This document shows positions 42,128-50,381 of a stretch of DNA of 64,000 nucleotides, one piece after another; the first letter of the stretch is position 1, and the number at the start of each line of letters is the position of its first letter. Made by a program: the position numbers and the translations under genes. Source of the DNA: Pseudomonadota bacterium. Lineage in GTDB: Bacteria > Pseudomonadota > Gammaproteobacteria > Steroidobacterales > Steroidobacteraceae. Location: positions 1 through 64,000 of the forward strand of contig JAEZCN010000191.1 in the NCBI GenBank assembly GCA_023433515.1. Direction: 5' to 3'. Under the pieces are notes generated by a model. It saw only the letters and a list, made by a program, of their open reading frames with translations. It ran no database searches and was not told the DNA's origin.

Positions 42128-44224
42128 CTACCAGATCACGACCTTCTTGTCCCCACTGTTGACCATCGGGTCGCCTTCCTTGCAGCCGAACGCCTTGGCG
42201 AACGACTTCATGTTGGTCGGCGTGCCGTTGGCGCGCACGCGTCCCGGCGCGTGCGGATCCGAGGCGATGATCAGCTTGGTCAGCTCCGGCGTGTACTTCT
42301 CGCGCCAGGCCGCGGCGAAGCCGAGGAAGAACCGCTGGTCGCGCGTGAGGTTGTCGATCATCGGGTCGGGTTTGCCGGCGGACGCCATCTGCAAGGCATC
42401 GTAGGCGACGTTGAGTCCGCCGAGATCCGCGATGTTCTCGCCGAGCGTCAAGTTGCCGTTCACCTTCTCGGTGAGACCGGGCGCCGCGATGTAGTCGTTG
42501 TACTGGCTGACCAGCTTGCCGGTCAGCTTTTCGAAGCTCGCCGCGTCTTCCTTCGTCCACCACTGCTCGAAATTCCCCGACGGTCCGAAGCGCGAGCCCT
42601 GGTCGTCATAGCCGTGGATCAGCTCGTGGCCGATCACCATGCCGATCGCGCCGTAGTTCAACGCATCGTCGGCCTCGGGATCGAAGAAGGGCGGCTGCAG
42701 GATCGCCGCCGGGAACACGATCTCGTTCAACTGCGGGTTGTAATACGCGTTGACCGTCTGCGGCGTCATGTCCCATTCGGTCTTGTCGACGGGCTTGCCA
42801 ATCTTGTCGAGCTTCCAGCGGTAGTTGAACGCCCGGGCCGCGGCGACGTTGCCGTACAGGCTGTCGCGGCCGGTAGTGAGGCCCGTCCAGTCGCGCCACT
42901 TGTCGGGATAGCCGATCTTGGTGTTGAACGCGCCCCATTTCTCCATCGCCTTCTTCTTCGTGGCGTCACTCATCCACGAAAGGTTCTCGATGCGCACTTT
43001 CAAGGCGGCGCGCAGGTTGTCGACGAGCTGCTCCATCTGCGCCTTCGAAGAGGCCGGGAACGCGACTTCGACGTAGCGCTGCCCCATCGCTTCGCCGACG
43101 GAGTTCTCGATCATGCCCAGGACGCGTTTCCAGCGCGGCCGCTGTTCCTTCCGGCCCTGCAGCGTCTTGCCGTAGAACTCGAAGCTTTCGGTGACGAACG
43201 GTTCGCTGAGATAAGGCGCCGCGTCATCGAGCACCTTGAAGCGGAACCAGCTCTGCCACTGCGACACGGGCACGTCCGCGATCATCTTGCTCACTTCCTT
43301 GTGGAACGCGGGGACGCCCAGCGAGAACCACTCGGGCGTCGCGACACCCTGCGACTCGAAGAACTTCGTCCACGGGAAGTTAGGCGCCAGCTTGTCCGCT
43401 TCGGCCATCTTCACCGGGTGGTAGTAGAGCTCCACGTCGCGCGAGAGCTGCTCGCTCGACTTCGACGCCTTGGCCAGGCGCGTTTCGAACGCCAGCACCG
43501 CGGCCGCCTGCTTCGCGGCTTCGTCGGCCGGTGTGCCCGCCAGCTCGAACAGCTTCGCGATGTGCTTCACGTACGCTTCCCGGATCGGTTTCTTGTCCGC
43601 GAGTGTGTAGTACGTGGAGTCGGGCAGCCCCAGGCCACCCTGGAAGGCCGATGCGATGTACATCGTGGAATTCTTGAAATCCGGTTCCCCGCCGAACGTG
43701 AACAGCGGGTTCTCGCCAGCCGCGGCGAGCTTCCGCAGATGCTCGGCAATGGAAGGTCCGTCGGCGAGCGCGTCGATGGCGGCGAAGCGGCTCTCGAGCG
43801 GCGTCAGCCCCGCCTCGTCGAGCTTCCGCTCGTCCATGCCCGTGGCCCAGAAGTCGCCGATGATTTTGTCGATGCCCGTGGCATCGGGTTCGGCGGCGAT
43901 GCGTTCGGCGAGCTGCTGACGCACGCCCAATGAGCGGTTGTTCAGGACGAGGAATGCTCCCCAGGCCGGCTCGTCCGCGGGAATCTCATTCTCGCTCAGC
44001 CATTTGCCGTTCGCGTAGGCCCCCAGGTCCTTGCAGGCGTTCTGCGCCGGGTCCAGGTCCGTGGCGGCGAAGCGGATGGGCTGTTGCAGTTTGCTTTCGT
44101 CGAGCGCCCAGGCGGCGGGCGCGGCGGCTTTTTTCTCGTCGGCGGCGCGCTGGCAGCCGGCGAGCGCCAGCAGCACGGCTGCGGCAACGGACATCGACGT
44201 GAGGGATCGGCTCGTGACGGACAT
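42128..44224 (-). CDS. M13-family metallopeptidase lipoprotein (PepO/neprilysin-like)
   Basis: Zinc endopeptidase of 698 residues. The signal ends in lipobox LAGC. Both M13 motifs are intact: HELIH in VIGHELIHGYDD (about residue 534) and GENIADLGG (about 600), the second supplying the third zinc ligand. The N-terminal domain (DPAQNACKDLGAYANGKWL) and the C-terminal end (HAPGRVRANGTPTNMKSFAKAFGCKEGD, then KKVVIW) are also typical. It cleaves oligopeptides in the periplasm or at the cell surface. The start at 44224 has AGGAG upstream. Single gene, with a terminator after it. Confidence 0.95.
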   Translation of the reverse strand: MSVTSRSLTSMSVAAAVLLALAGCQRAADEKKAAAPAAWALDESKLQQPIRFAATDLDPAQNACKDLGAYANGKWLSENEIPADEPAWGAFLVLNNRSLGVRQQLAERIAAEPDATGIDKIIGDFWATGMDERKLDEAGLTPLESRFAAIDALADGPSIAEHLRKLAAAGENPLFTFGGEPDFKNSTMYIASAFQGGLGLPDSTYYTLADKKPIREAYVKHIAKLFELAGTPADEAAKQAAAVLAFETRLAKASKSSEQLSRDVELYYHPVKMAEADKLAPNFPWTKFFESQGVATPEWFSLGVPAFHKEVSKMIADVPVSQWQSWFRFKVLDDAAPYLSEPFVTESFEFYGKTLQGRKEQRPRWKRVLGMIENSVGEAMGQRYVEVAFPASSKAQMEQLVDNLRAALKVRIENLSWMSDATKKKAMEKWGAFNTKIGYPDKWRDWTGLTTGRDSLYGNVAAARAFNYRWKLDKIGKPVDKTEWDMTPQTVNAYYNPQLNEIVFPAAILQPPFFDPEADDALNYGAIGMVIGHELIHGYDDQGSRFGPSGNFEQWWTKEDAASFEKLTGKLVSQYNDYIAAPGLTEKVNGNLTLGENIADLGGLNVAYDALQMASAGKPDPMIDNLTRDQRFFLGFAAAWREKYTPELTKLIIASDPHAPGRVRANGTPTNMKSFAKAFGCKEGDPMVNSGDKKVVIW

Positions 44225-44361
44225 GAACGGCTCCTGCGGGAAATTGCTGGGGTGAAGACTAGCGCGCAGTCCCACCGGTTCCTGCCGGATTCGCCCAGCC
44301 GTGCGGTGAACCGATGTGCGCGGCGCGGAGCCCGCCGCGGAGCCCGCCGCAGCATGCCCGG

Positions 44362-44705
44362 ATGCTGACTCGCAGACAGTTTGCCGAGGCCGCGGGTGCC
44401 GTGCTCGCCTTCGGGACAGGGAGCGCGGCGGCGCCCACGTGGCGCGAGCGTCGTGAGTCGTATCCGCAGGGGGTTGCCTCGGGGGATCCCGCGCCGGAGA
44501 GCGTGATTCTGTGGACGCGGCGTCAGCCGGCGGAAGGTGATTCGCGCACCGCCTATCTACTTACCGTGGAAGTCGCGAAGGACCCGGCATTCCGAGAAGT
44601 CGTCGTGCGCGGCAAGGCCGAGGTCACCTCCGATACCGACTGGACCTGCCGCTTCATGGCGGCCGGGCTCAGCCCCGCGACCGAGTACTGCCGACCGTCG
44701 TCGAA
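44362..44705 (+). pseudogene. PhoD-like alkaline phosphatase, N-terminal remnant
   Basis: The frame begins LTRRQFAEAAGAVLAFGTG (a twin-arginine signal) followed by the PhoD N-terminal domain: YPQGVASGDPAPESVILWTRRQP, LTVEVAKDPAFREVVVRGKA and FMAAGLSPATEYC. The family sequence stops at about 44700, and the catalytic domain with its metal ligands is absent. What follows is the FkbM gene in another frame. So this is a truncated gene of about 115 codons, with the rest lost. The ATG at 44362 is the expected start. Confidence 0.6.
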
Positions 44706-44797
44706 GGAGACGCGGGCTATTCGCTTTGATCCGAGTCGACCTGCACAGCAAGTCGTCGTAGCATGCGCCGCGACATCCGCACTCGCTTGCACCTGCC

Positions 44798-46219
44798 ATG
44801 ACATCGACTACCCAACTGGAAATGATCGACGGCGTCCGGGTCGTCGTTCCCGACTCACTCGACCTGATCACCTGCTACGTTCTGAAGGAGCAGCAGGACT
44901 GGTTCGAAGACGAAATCAAGTTTCTAAGGCGGCTGCTGCAACCGGGCCAGCGGATCATCGACATTGGCGCCAACCTCGGCGTGTACACACTCTCGATGGC
45001 GCGAACCGTCGGGCCGACGGGGCGTGTCTGGGCTTTCGAGCCGGCCTCGTCCACGGCCGGGCTGTTGGCCCAAGGCATTGCGGCCAACGGGTTCGGTCAC
45101 GTGGTGCTCGAGCAGTGCGCGTTGTCTTCCGAGAGCGGCACCCTGCGCCTCACGCTGAACGACCAGTCGGAACTCAATTCGCTGGTGCGCGACGGGGAAC
45201 CATCGGGCGCGAGCGAAGAGGTGCAGGTATCGACTCTCGACGAGTGCCGCGAGCGCCATGGCTGGCGGGACATCGCCTTCATCAAGATCGACGCCGAAGG
45301 GGAAGAGCGCAACATCCTGAACGGCGGCAAGCGGTTCCTGGCCGAGGAATCGCCACTGATCCAGTACGAAGTCAAAGCCGGAACGCAGGTGCACATGGAG
45401 CTCGTCGATCACTTCGCCGCGCTCGGCTATCCCTCGTATCGGCTGGTTCCCGGGCTTGGCATCCTGGCGCCGTTCGACCGCGCGGCCAGACCCGATACCT
45501 ATCTACTCAATCTCTTCGCATGCAAGCAGGATCGAGCCGACGCGCTCGCCAAACAGGGCTTCCTGACGCAAGGCACCGCAGCGGCGACGCAGGCGAGGGG
45601 CGGGGGCTTGTCCGCGATGTGGAGCCGGATCACGTCGCGCGTGGCATACGACTGGCATACGACGCTGATGCGCCTGCCTTACGGCAAGCAACTCGCCGGC
45701 CTCTGGAAATCGACCATGAAGGATTCCGACGACAGCTCCGAGGTCGCGGAAGCGCTGCATGACTACGCGATGAGCCGCGATGCGGATTTGCCCGCAAGCC
45801 AGCGCTTTGCTGCTCTGAGCAAGAGCGTCGGCGCGTTCAGATCGCTGGCCGGGCGTGGGTCGAGAGGATTGCGCCTGGCGAGCCTCGCGCGCGCGGCAGC
45901 GGACCTGGGCGAGCGCTCGCTTGCGATCGAGGCGCTGCAGCGGCTCGGCACGGAAGTGAACGAGAAGAAGCAGGTGGATCTCGCTGAGCCATTTCTCGTA
46001 CCTTCGGCACGCTTCGACACCATCGTGCCGGGCGATTCGATCGGCGACTGGGTCATGGCGGCGACGATGGAAGAGCTCGAGCGGCTCGGCGCGTTCTCTT
46101 CTTTTTATACGCGCCAGACGACCCTGCCGCGATTGGACGCGCTTCGCGCCATGGGCTTCGCGAGCCCCGAGATGCAGCGCCGCGCGGCGCTGATCCGGCA
46201 ACGCTTCGCCCTTGGCTGA
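44798..46219 (+). CDS. FkbM-family methyltransferase with C-terminal extension
   Basis: SAM-dependent methyltransferase of 473 residues. The Rossmann part (residues about 45-240) has the SAM loop IDIGANLGVYTLSMA, then VWAFEPASSTAGLLAQ, ALSSESGTLRLT and FIKIDAEGEERNILNG, which are FkbM landmarks. The C-terminal ~230 residues are helical and of unknown family, longer than the usual FkbM protein. FkbM enzymes O-methylate sugars or polyketides. The start at 44798 lacks a ribosome site; an in-frame ATG at 44822 is possible. It starts about 90 bp after the PhoD remnant and is followed by tandem 10-bp repeats. Confidence 0.85.
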   Translation: MTSTTQLEMIDGVRVVVPDSLDLITCYVLKEQQDWFEDEIKFLRRLLQPGQRIIDIGANLGVYTLSMARTVGPTGRVWAFEPASSTAGLLAQGIAANGFGHVVLEQCALSSESGTLRLTLNDQSELNSLVRDGEPSGASEEVQVSTLDECRERHGWRDIAFIKIDAEGEERNILNGGKRFLAEESPLIQYEVKAGTQVHMELVDHFAALGYPSYRLVPGLGILAPFDRAARPDTYLLNLFACKQDRADALAKQGFLTQGTAAATQARGGGLSAMWSRITSRVAYDWHTTLMRLPYGKQLAGLWKSTMKDSDDSSEVAEALHDYAMSRDADLPASQRFAALSKSVGAFRSLAGRGSRGLRLASLARAAADLGERSLAIEALQRLGTEVNEKKQVDLAEPFLVPSARFDTIVPGDSIGDWVMAATMEELERLGAFSSFYTRQTTLPRLDALRAMGFASPEMQRRAALIRQRFALG

Positions 46220-46263
46220 CGCGGGCTGACGTGGGCTGACGTGGGCTGACGTGGGCTGACGGG
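46214..46263. repeat. Five 10-bp tandem repeats (GGCTGACGTG type)
   Basis: The unit GGCTGAC followed by G(C/T)G is repeated five times (start of the first copy at 46214, period 10). The first copy contains the FkbM stop codon TGA. A 10-bp period shifts frame each time, so TGA occurs in all three frames. It could be slipped-strand expansion at the end of the gene. Confidence 0.8.
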
Positions 46264-46378
46264 TTCGAGGAATCGAACTAACTAAAGGATCGGGCAGGGG
46301 CCGGCACAGCCGCTGTCCCGTTCCCGGGATACGCCTCGCCGGCTTGAGCGCCTGCTCGCGCCAGCGCATAGTCGGCTC

Positions 46379-47311
46379 ATGGCCCGGTTCATCAGGCACG
46401 TGGCGACGACCGTGTTGGTAGCGGGCGCGTTATTGGTGGCCATACCGGCGCATGCCTGCGAGCCCCTCGAGTCCGACACTCCCAGTGTCGCGGGTGAAAC
46501 GCGAAAAGACAGCGCCGGCCGCGCCGTTGCCCGCATCAACATCAACGGCCAGGGCCCGTTCCGCTTCATCATCGACACCGGCGCGAATCGCTCGGTGCTC
46601 TCCAGGTCGCTCGCCACGCGCCTTGGCCTGACGCCTTCGGGCGAAGACGTGGTGCATTCGATCGTCGGCCCCGAGTCCGCAACACTCGTGCACGTCGATT
46701 CGCTCTCGTTCGGTTCGCTTCGCCTGTCGCAAGGCGACACGCCCGTGCTCGACGGTCCGATGCTCGACGGCGAACACGGTTTGCTCGGTGTAGACGGCAT
46801 GGCCGGGCGCCTGCTGCACCTCGACTTCGACAAGCGTTGTGTAGCTATCTACGAGAGCGCCGCTCAATTGACGATGAAAGGCTGGCTGAGTGTGCCGGCG
46901 CAACTGCGATTCGGTTCGCTGTTGCTGGTGGAGGGAGGGATCGTCGGCGTGCGCGTCAACGTGTTGATCGACACGGGCTCGGACATCTCGATCGGCAACG
47001 AGCGTTTCCGCGAGGCCCTGCGCGACGTCGCGGCACGATCGATCGAATACCGCGACGGGCACGCCTTCACATTCGGCCGACCCCTGCTGCTCGAGGAGAG
47101 TGTCTGGACGCCGTCCCTGCGCCTCGGCCGCACGGTCGTCGACGGTGTGCACGCATACATCGGCAACTTCCATATCTTCGATGTCTGGGGCCTGCAGGAC
47201 GAGCCGACCGTGCTCATCGGCATGGACGTGCTCGCCCAATCGCGCGAGATGGCGATCGACTACCAGCGCGGCGTCGTGCACTTCCGCAAGCGCCCGCGCG
47301 GCTACCAGTGA
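46379..47311 (+). CDS. Exported retropepsin-like protein with two DTG motifs
   Basis: Exported protein of 310 residues (signal peptide to PAHAC). Two aspartic-protease motifs occur in one chain: FIIDTGANRSVLS (about residue 63) and VLIDTGSDISIGN (about 200), each followed by a hydrophobic flap region (LLGVDGMAG and IGMDVLAQS). Retropepsin domains usually have one DTG and act as dimers, so here two domains may form a pepsin-like active site within one protein. Periplasmic protease is the likely role. Starts with a good ATG but no clear ribosome site. Confidence 0.75.
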   Translation: MARFIRHVATTVLVAGALLVAIPAHACEPLESDTPSVAGETRKDSAGRAVARININGQGPFRFIIDTGANRSVLSRSLATRLGLTPSGEDVVHSIVGPESATLVHVDSLSFGSLRLSQGDTPVLDGPMLDGEHGLLGVDGMAGRLLHLDFDKRCVAIYESAAQLTMKGWLSVPAQLRFGSLLLVEGGIVGVRVNVLIDTGSDISIGNERFREALRDVAARSIEYRDGHAFTFGRPLLLEESVWTPSLRLGRTVVDGVHAYIGNFHIFDVWGLQDEPTVLIGMDVLAQSREMAIDYQRGVVHFRKRPRGYQ

Positions 47312-47389
47312 GGCCCGCATCACCCTTGTGACGCGGCCGGTTGACCTCTTCGCGTGGTTAGGGCAAATGAGTATTCGACACCTGCCTTG

Positions 47390-48304
47390 ATGAGATGGTG
47401 GAGGGGCCTCTTGTCGATCTCGTTCAATGAATTCTTGCCGCGCGTCCTGGCCGGCCTGCTGCTGGCGCTGTCTCTATCTACCGCGGCGGCGGAGAAGAAG
47501 GTGAAGTACGTGCCGCCCCCGGGCTTCGACGGCAGAACCTGGGGCGAGCTGCGCAGTACCTTCAACCGCCTTCCCGCCGAACCCATCGGCGTGGGCGCGG
47601 GATTCATCGTGCCGGTGCAGAAGCAAGCCGCATTCACCTGCGTTCCGGGGCGCCCGGGCGGCGGCCCGATGAGCGGCGCCGTCGACGGTTGCGACTTCCA
47701 CGCCACGTTGCAGCGGATCTACCGGGATTACGAGGGCGGTGGATTCTACGTCCTCTCCGAGTACCTCATCCCCGGCCAGGGATTTCGCTGGGGCGACAAG
47801 CAGACCGGCGTGGTACTGCATCCGATCGTGTGGCAGTTCTGCGCGAACTGGAAAGGCTCGGTGAAAAAGAAGGAGCCCCCGCCGGACTTCGCCGACATCA
47901 ACAAGTTCTGCGGCATGCGACTCGAGTTCCAGAGCGAGTCGCGCGAGGAGCTCGTCAAACTACCAGCGGATCACGTGACGGTTTACGACCGCGCGCTCGA
48001 CCAGCTCGTGGCCAAGTACGGCAGGCCGCGGGGCTACCTGCGCCGCGGGCAGGTGATCATCGAGACCGAAGAGGGCACGTCGACGCAGGCCTCGGAGCGC
48101 AAGTTCAGCATCTACCGCTGGTGCCCCGCCACGGGCAACGGCCTGCACACCGACTGCGCAGCAAGTGTCGTGTTGACCATAAACCCGGCCACGGGTCGCG
48201 GAATGGTGCTGTATTCCACGCCGATGGTCTGGGAATACGCCTATGCGCGCGACACCAACAAGCGGGGCGACCCGCTGTACCGCATCCTGCACGCGCGGCG
48301 CTGA
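47390..48304 (+). CDS. Exported hypothetical protein
   Basis: Protein of 304 residues. The N-terminus (RVLAGLLLALSLSTAAA) is a signal peptide ending near residue 35. The mature domain starts VKYVPPPGFDGRTWGELRSTFNRLP, is rich in beta-type segments, and has several Cys (FTCVPG, GCDFH, WQFCANWKG, KFCGMRL, WCP). No family recognised. The ATG at 47390 was preferred to a GTG at 47354. It lies 78 bp downstream of the aspartic protease. Confidence 0.65.
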   Translation: MRWWRGLLSISFNEFLPRVLAGLLLALSLSTAAAEKKVKYVPPPGFDGRTWGELRSTFNRLPAEPIGVGAGFIVPVQKQAAFTCVPGRPGGGPMSGAVDGCDFHATLQRIYRDYEGGGFYVLSEYLIPGQGFRWGDKQTGVVLHPIVWQFCANWKGSVKKKEPPPDFADINKFCGMRLEFQSESREELVKLPADHVTVYDRALDQLVAKYGRPRGYLRRGQVIIETEEGTSTQASERKFSIYRWCPATGNGLHTDCAASVVLTINPATGRGMVLYSTPMVWEYAYARDTNKRGDPLYRILHARR

Positions 48305-48381
48305 CCTGGAGTAGTTCGGCTGTCACGATCGGGCGGCGGGGGGCAAGGGCTAATAGCTGGCAGATCCCGCAGGGACTCTTG

Positions 48382-49368
48382 CTAACAGGGTTCCAGCTCT
48401 TTGGCTGCCTGCTTTCCGGCCCGATGGTACCCCTTGTACCCGATCTCCCGCGCAAGCTCGCTGCGGAAATCCTGGTTCGCCGCAACGCGCGCCAGCGCCG
48501 TGCGGAAATCGTACACCGGCTTCCAGCCTAACTTCTCGCGCGCGCGGTCGTTGACGTACACGCGGTCGAGGATAGGCAGCATCTTCCAGCCGCGCGCGGC
48601 GTAGGCGCTGGCGAACTCCGGCACGTGGCGCGCGAGCACCGCCGGCGCGTCGCGGCCCAGCTCCGCCAGGTCCTCGCGCGTGAACGGCGAAGTGGCGGAG
48701 ATGATGAACTTGTCGAACCCCAGCTCCGGCGCGCGCGCGATGGCGAGCAGGTGCGAGCTCACCACGTCTTCCACGTCCACCCGGCGGTAGAGCAGCTCGT
48801 TGAGCTTGAGGTTGGCGTCCTCGTACTCCGAGGCGCGCTCTGGCACGTCGTCGTTCTCCGGAAAGAACCGCGAGGTGCGCAACACCAGGCAGGGTAGTTT
48901 GTGATTGCGGTGGAAGAGCTTGCACAGATCTTCCGCCGCGGTCTTGGTCACGCCATAGATGTTCTTCGGCTGCGGCACCACTTCTTCCGTGATCCACGCG
49001 GCCGGCGCTCCGGGCGGCGGCGTGAGCGCATCGCCGAACGTGCTCGTGGTGCTGGTGAAGATGAACGAGCGCACCTCGTTGGCGACCGCGGCCTCGAGAA
49101 GATTCAGCGTGCCGGTGATGTTCGTGTCGACGAAGGCCTGGCGCGGATGCGTGGCTACGTGCGGCTTGTGCAGCGTGGCCGCGTGAAACACCACATCCAC
49201 GCCGCGCATGCACCTGTCCACGAACGCGCGATCGGAGATGGAGCCCGTCACGTGCGTGAAGGGCGAGGGCAATACGTCCACACCCAGCGCCTCGTGCCCG
49301 TGCGCCGGCAGTGTACGCATGAGCGCTTCGCCGAGGTGGCCGGCGCTTCCCGTAACCAGAATCTTCAT
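48382..49368 (-). CDS. NAD-dependent epimerase/dehydratase (extended SDR)
   Basis: Extended SDR of 328 residues. The N-terminus carries the NAD loop VTGSAGHLGEAL. Other features are VVFHAATLHKPHV, DTNITGTLNLLEAA, STTSTFGDA and the active-site YGVTKTAAED (Tyr-x3-Lys). C-terminal KLGWKPVYDF is the usual tail. Substrate is probably a nucleotide sugar, but no glycan gene cluster is adjacent, so specificity stays open. Downstream of the dienelactone hydrolase on the same strand, 30 bp apart. Confidence 0.85.
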   Translation of the reverse strand: MKILVTGSAGHLGEALMRTLPAHGHEALGVDVLPSPFTHVTGSISDRAFVDRCMRGVDVVFHAATLHKPHVATHPRQAFVDTNITGTLNLLEAAVANEVRSFIFTSTTSTFGDALTPPPGAPAAWITEEVVPQPKNIYGVTKTAAEDLCKLFHRNHKLPCLVLRTSRFFPENDDVPERASEYEDANLKLNELLYRRVDVEDVVSSHLLAIARAPELGFDKFIISATSPFTREDLAELGRDAPAVLARHVPEFASAYAARGWKMLPILDRVYVNDRAREKLGWKPVYDFRTALARVAANQDFRSELAREIGYKGYHRAGKQAAKELEPC

Positions 49369-49398
49369 GGGCCCGCCGACTGACTGGATGAGTCGGGC

Positions 49399-50232
49399 CT
49401 ACGCCAGCGCCTTCTTGAACCGCGCGAGCTTCCGCTCCCACCCTCGCTCGGCCGCCGCCGCATTGTGATTCTGCGAATCCGGCGGCATCCAGCCGTGATT
49501 CGCGCCCTCGTACACCTCGATCTCCGCCGTGACCTTTGCGTCGTCGAACGCCTTGCGCAGGATGTCCTTCGACGTCGGGTCCTTCTGATCGTCGTTGTCC
49601 GCGATCGCGACCAGCATGCTGGCCTTCATCTTCGGAATCAGCAGGTGCGGACTGTCGTCGTTCGTCGTGGTCAATCCACCGCCGTGGAACGAGCAGCCGG
49701 CGCCGATGCGCTCCGGCAGCGATGCCGCGGTGCGGAACACGATGGGCCCGCCCATGCAGTAGCCGGTCGTGCCGATCTTGCGTTTCGTGTCGACGGCCTT
49801 CTGCTCATCGAGCCAGGCCACGAAGGCCTTCGCATCGGAGAAATGCGTGGTGGGACTCAACGTGCGCGCATAGCTGAACGCGTCCTCGCGGCTCGCGGGC
49901 TGTCCTTTGACGGAGCGGTAGAAAGGATTGACCGTGAGTACGGCGTAGCCCGCTTCCGCGAGCCGCTTGCCCATCGCGCGGAACGCGGGGCGAAGTCCGA
50001 AGATGTCAGGCCATACCAGCACGGCGGCAGTCGCCTGGGCCGGATGCACGAAGTGCGCATCGCAGACGCCATCGGGCGTTTTGATCTCGACTTCGGATTC
50101 CGTGACGTCGGCGGCCGAAGCGATCCTGGGGAGCATCGCCGCCAGCGACGCACCGAGACCCAGCGTGCCGAACTGGCGGCGCGAGAGCTCGTTGCCGCGC
50201 AGGATGTCGTCGTTCGAATCGCGCTCGCACAT
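49399..50232 (-). CDS. Tat-exported dienelactone hydrolase-family protein
   Basis: Protein of 277 residues with a Tat signal (LSRRQFGTLGLGASLAAM, cleaved near IASAA). The alpha/beta-hydrolase core has the Cys-nucleophile elbow GYCMGGPIV, the Asp in IADNDDQK and the His in GANHGWMPPD, in the order of dienelactone hydrolases. Such enzymes hydrolyse enol-lactones from chloro-aromatic breakdown, but exported members are less well understood. Divergent from the carboxylesterase across 150 bp. The ATG has GGGGGCC upstream. Confidence 0.85.
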   Translation of the reverse strand: MCERDSNDDILRGNELSRRQFGTLGLGASLAAMLPRIASAADVTESEVEIKTPDGVCDAHFVHPAQATAAVLVWPDIFGLRPAFRAMGKRLAEAGYAVLTVNPFYRSVKGQPASREDAFSYARTLSPTTHFSDAKAFVAWLDEQKAVDTKRKIGTTGYCMGGPIVFRTAASLPERIGAGCSFHGGGLTTTNDDSPHLLIPKMKASMLVAIADNDDQKDPTSKDILRKAFDDAKVTAEIEVYEGANHGWMPPDSQNHNAAAAERGWERKLARFKKALA

Positions 50233-50381
50233 GACAGGCCCCCATGAGAATGGTTGGTGGGCTGCGATTCTAGCGGGCCCTCACAATGATACGGAAATCG
50301 AACTTGCACGCCGTCGAATCGGAATGCCGATCGCCGCAATCGGCCCCCTAGAATGTTTGCGTTACACACGCAGGGGGCCAC

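Noticed and set aside
44706..45762. Continuation of the PhoD frame
   Set aside because: It runs through the FkbM gene in a different frame and shows no phosphatase motif after about 44700.
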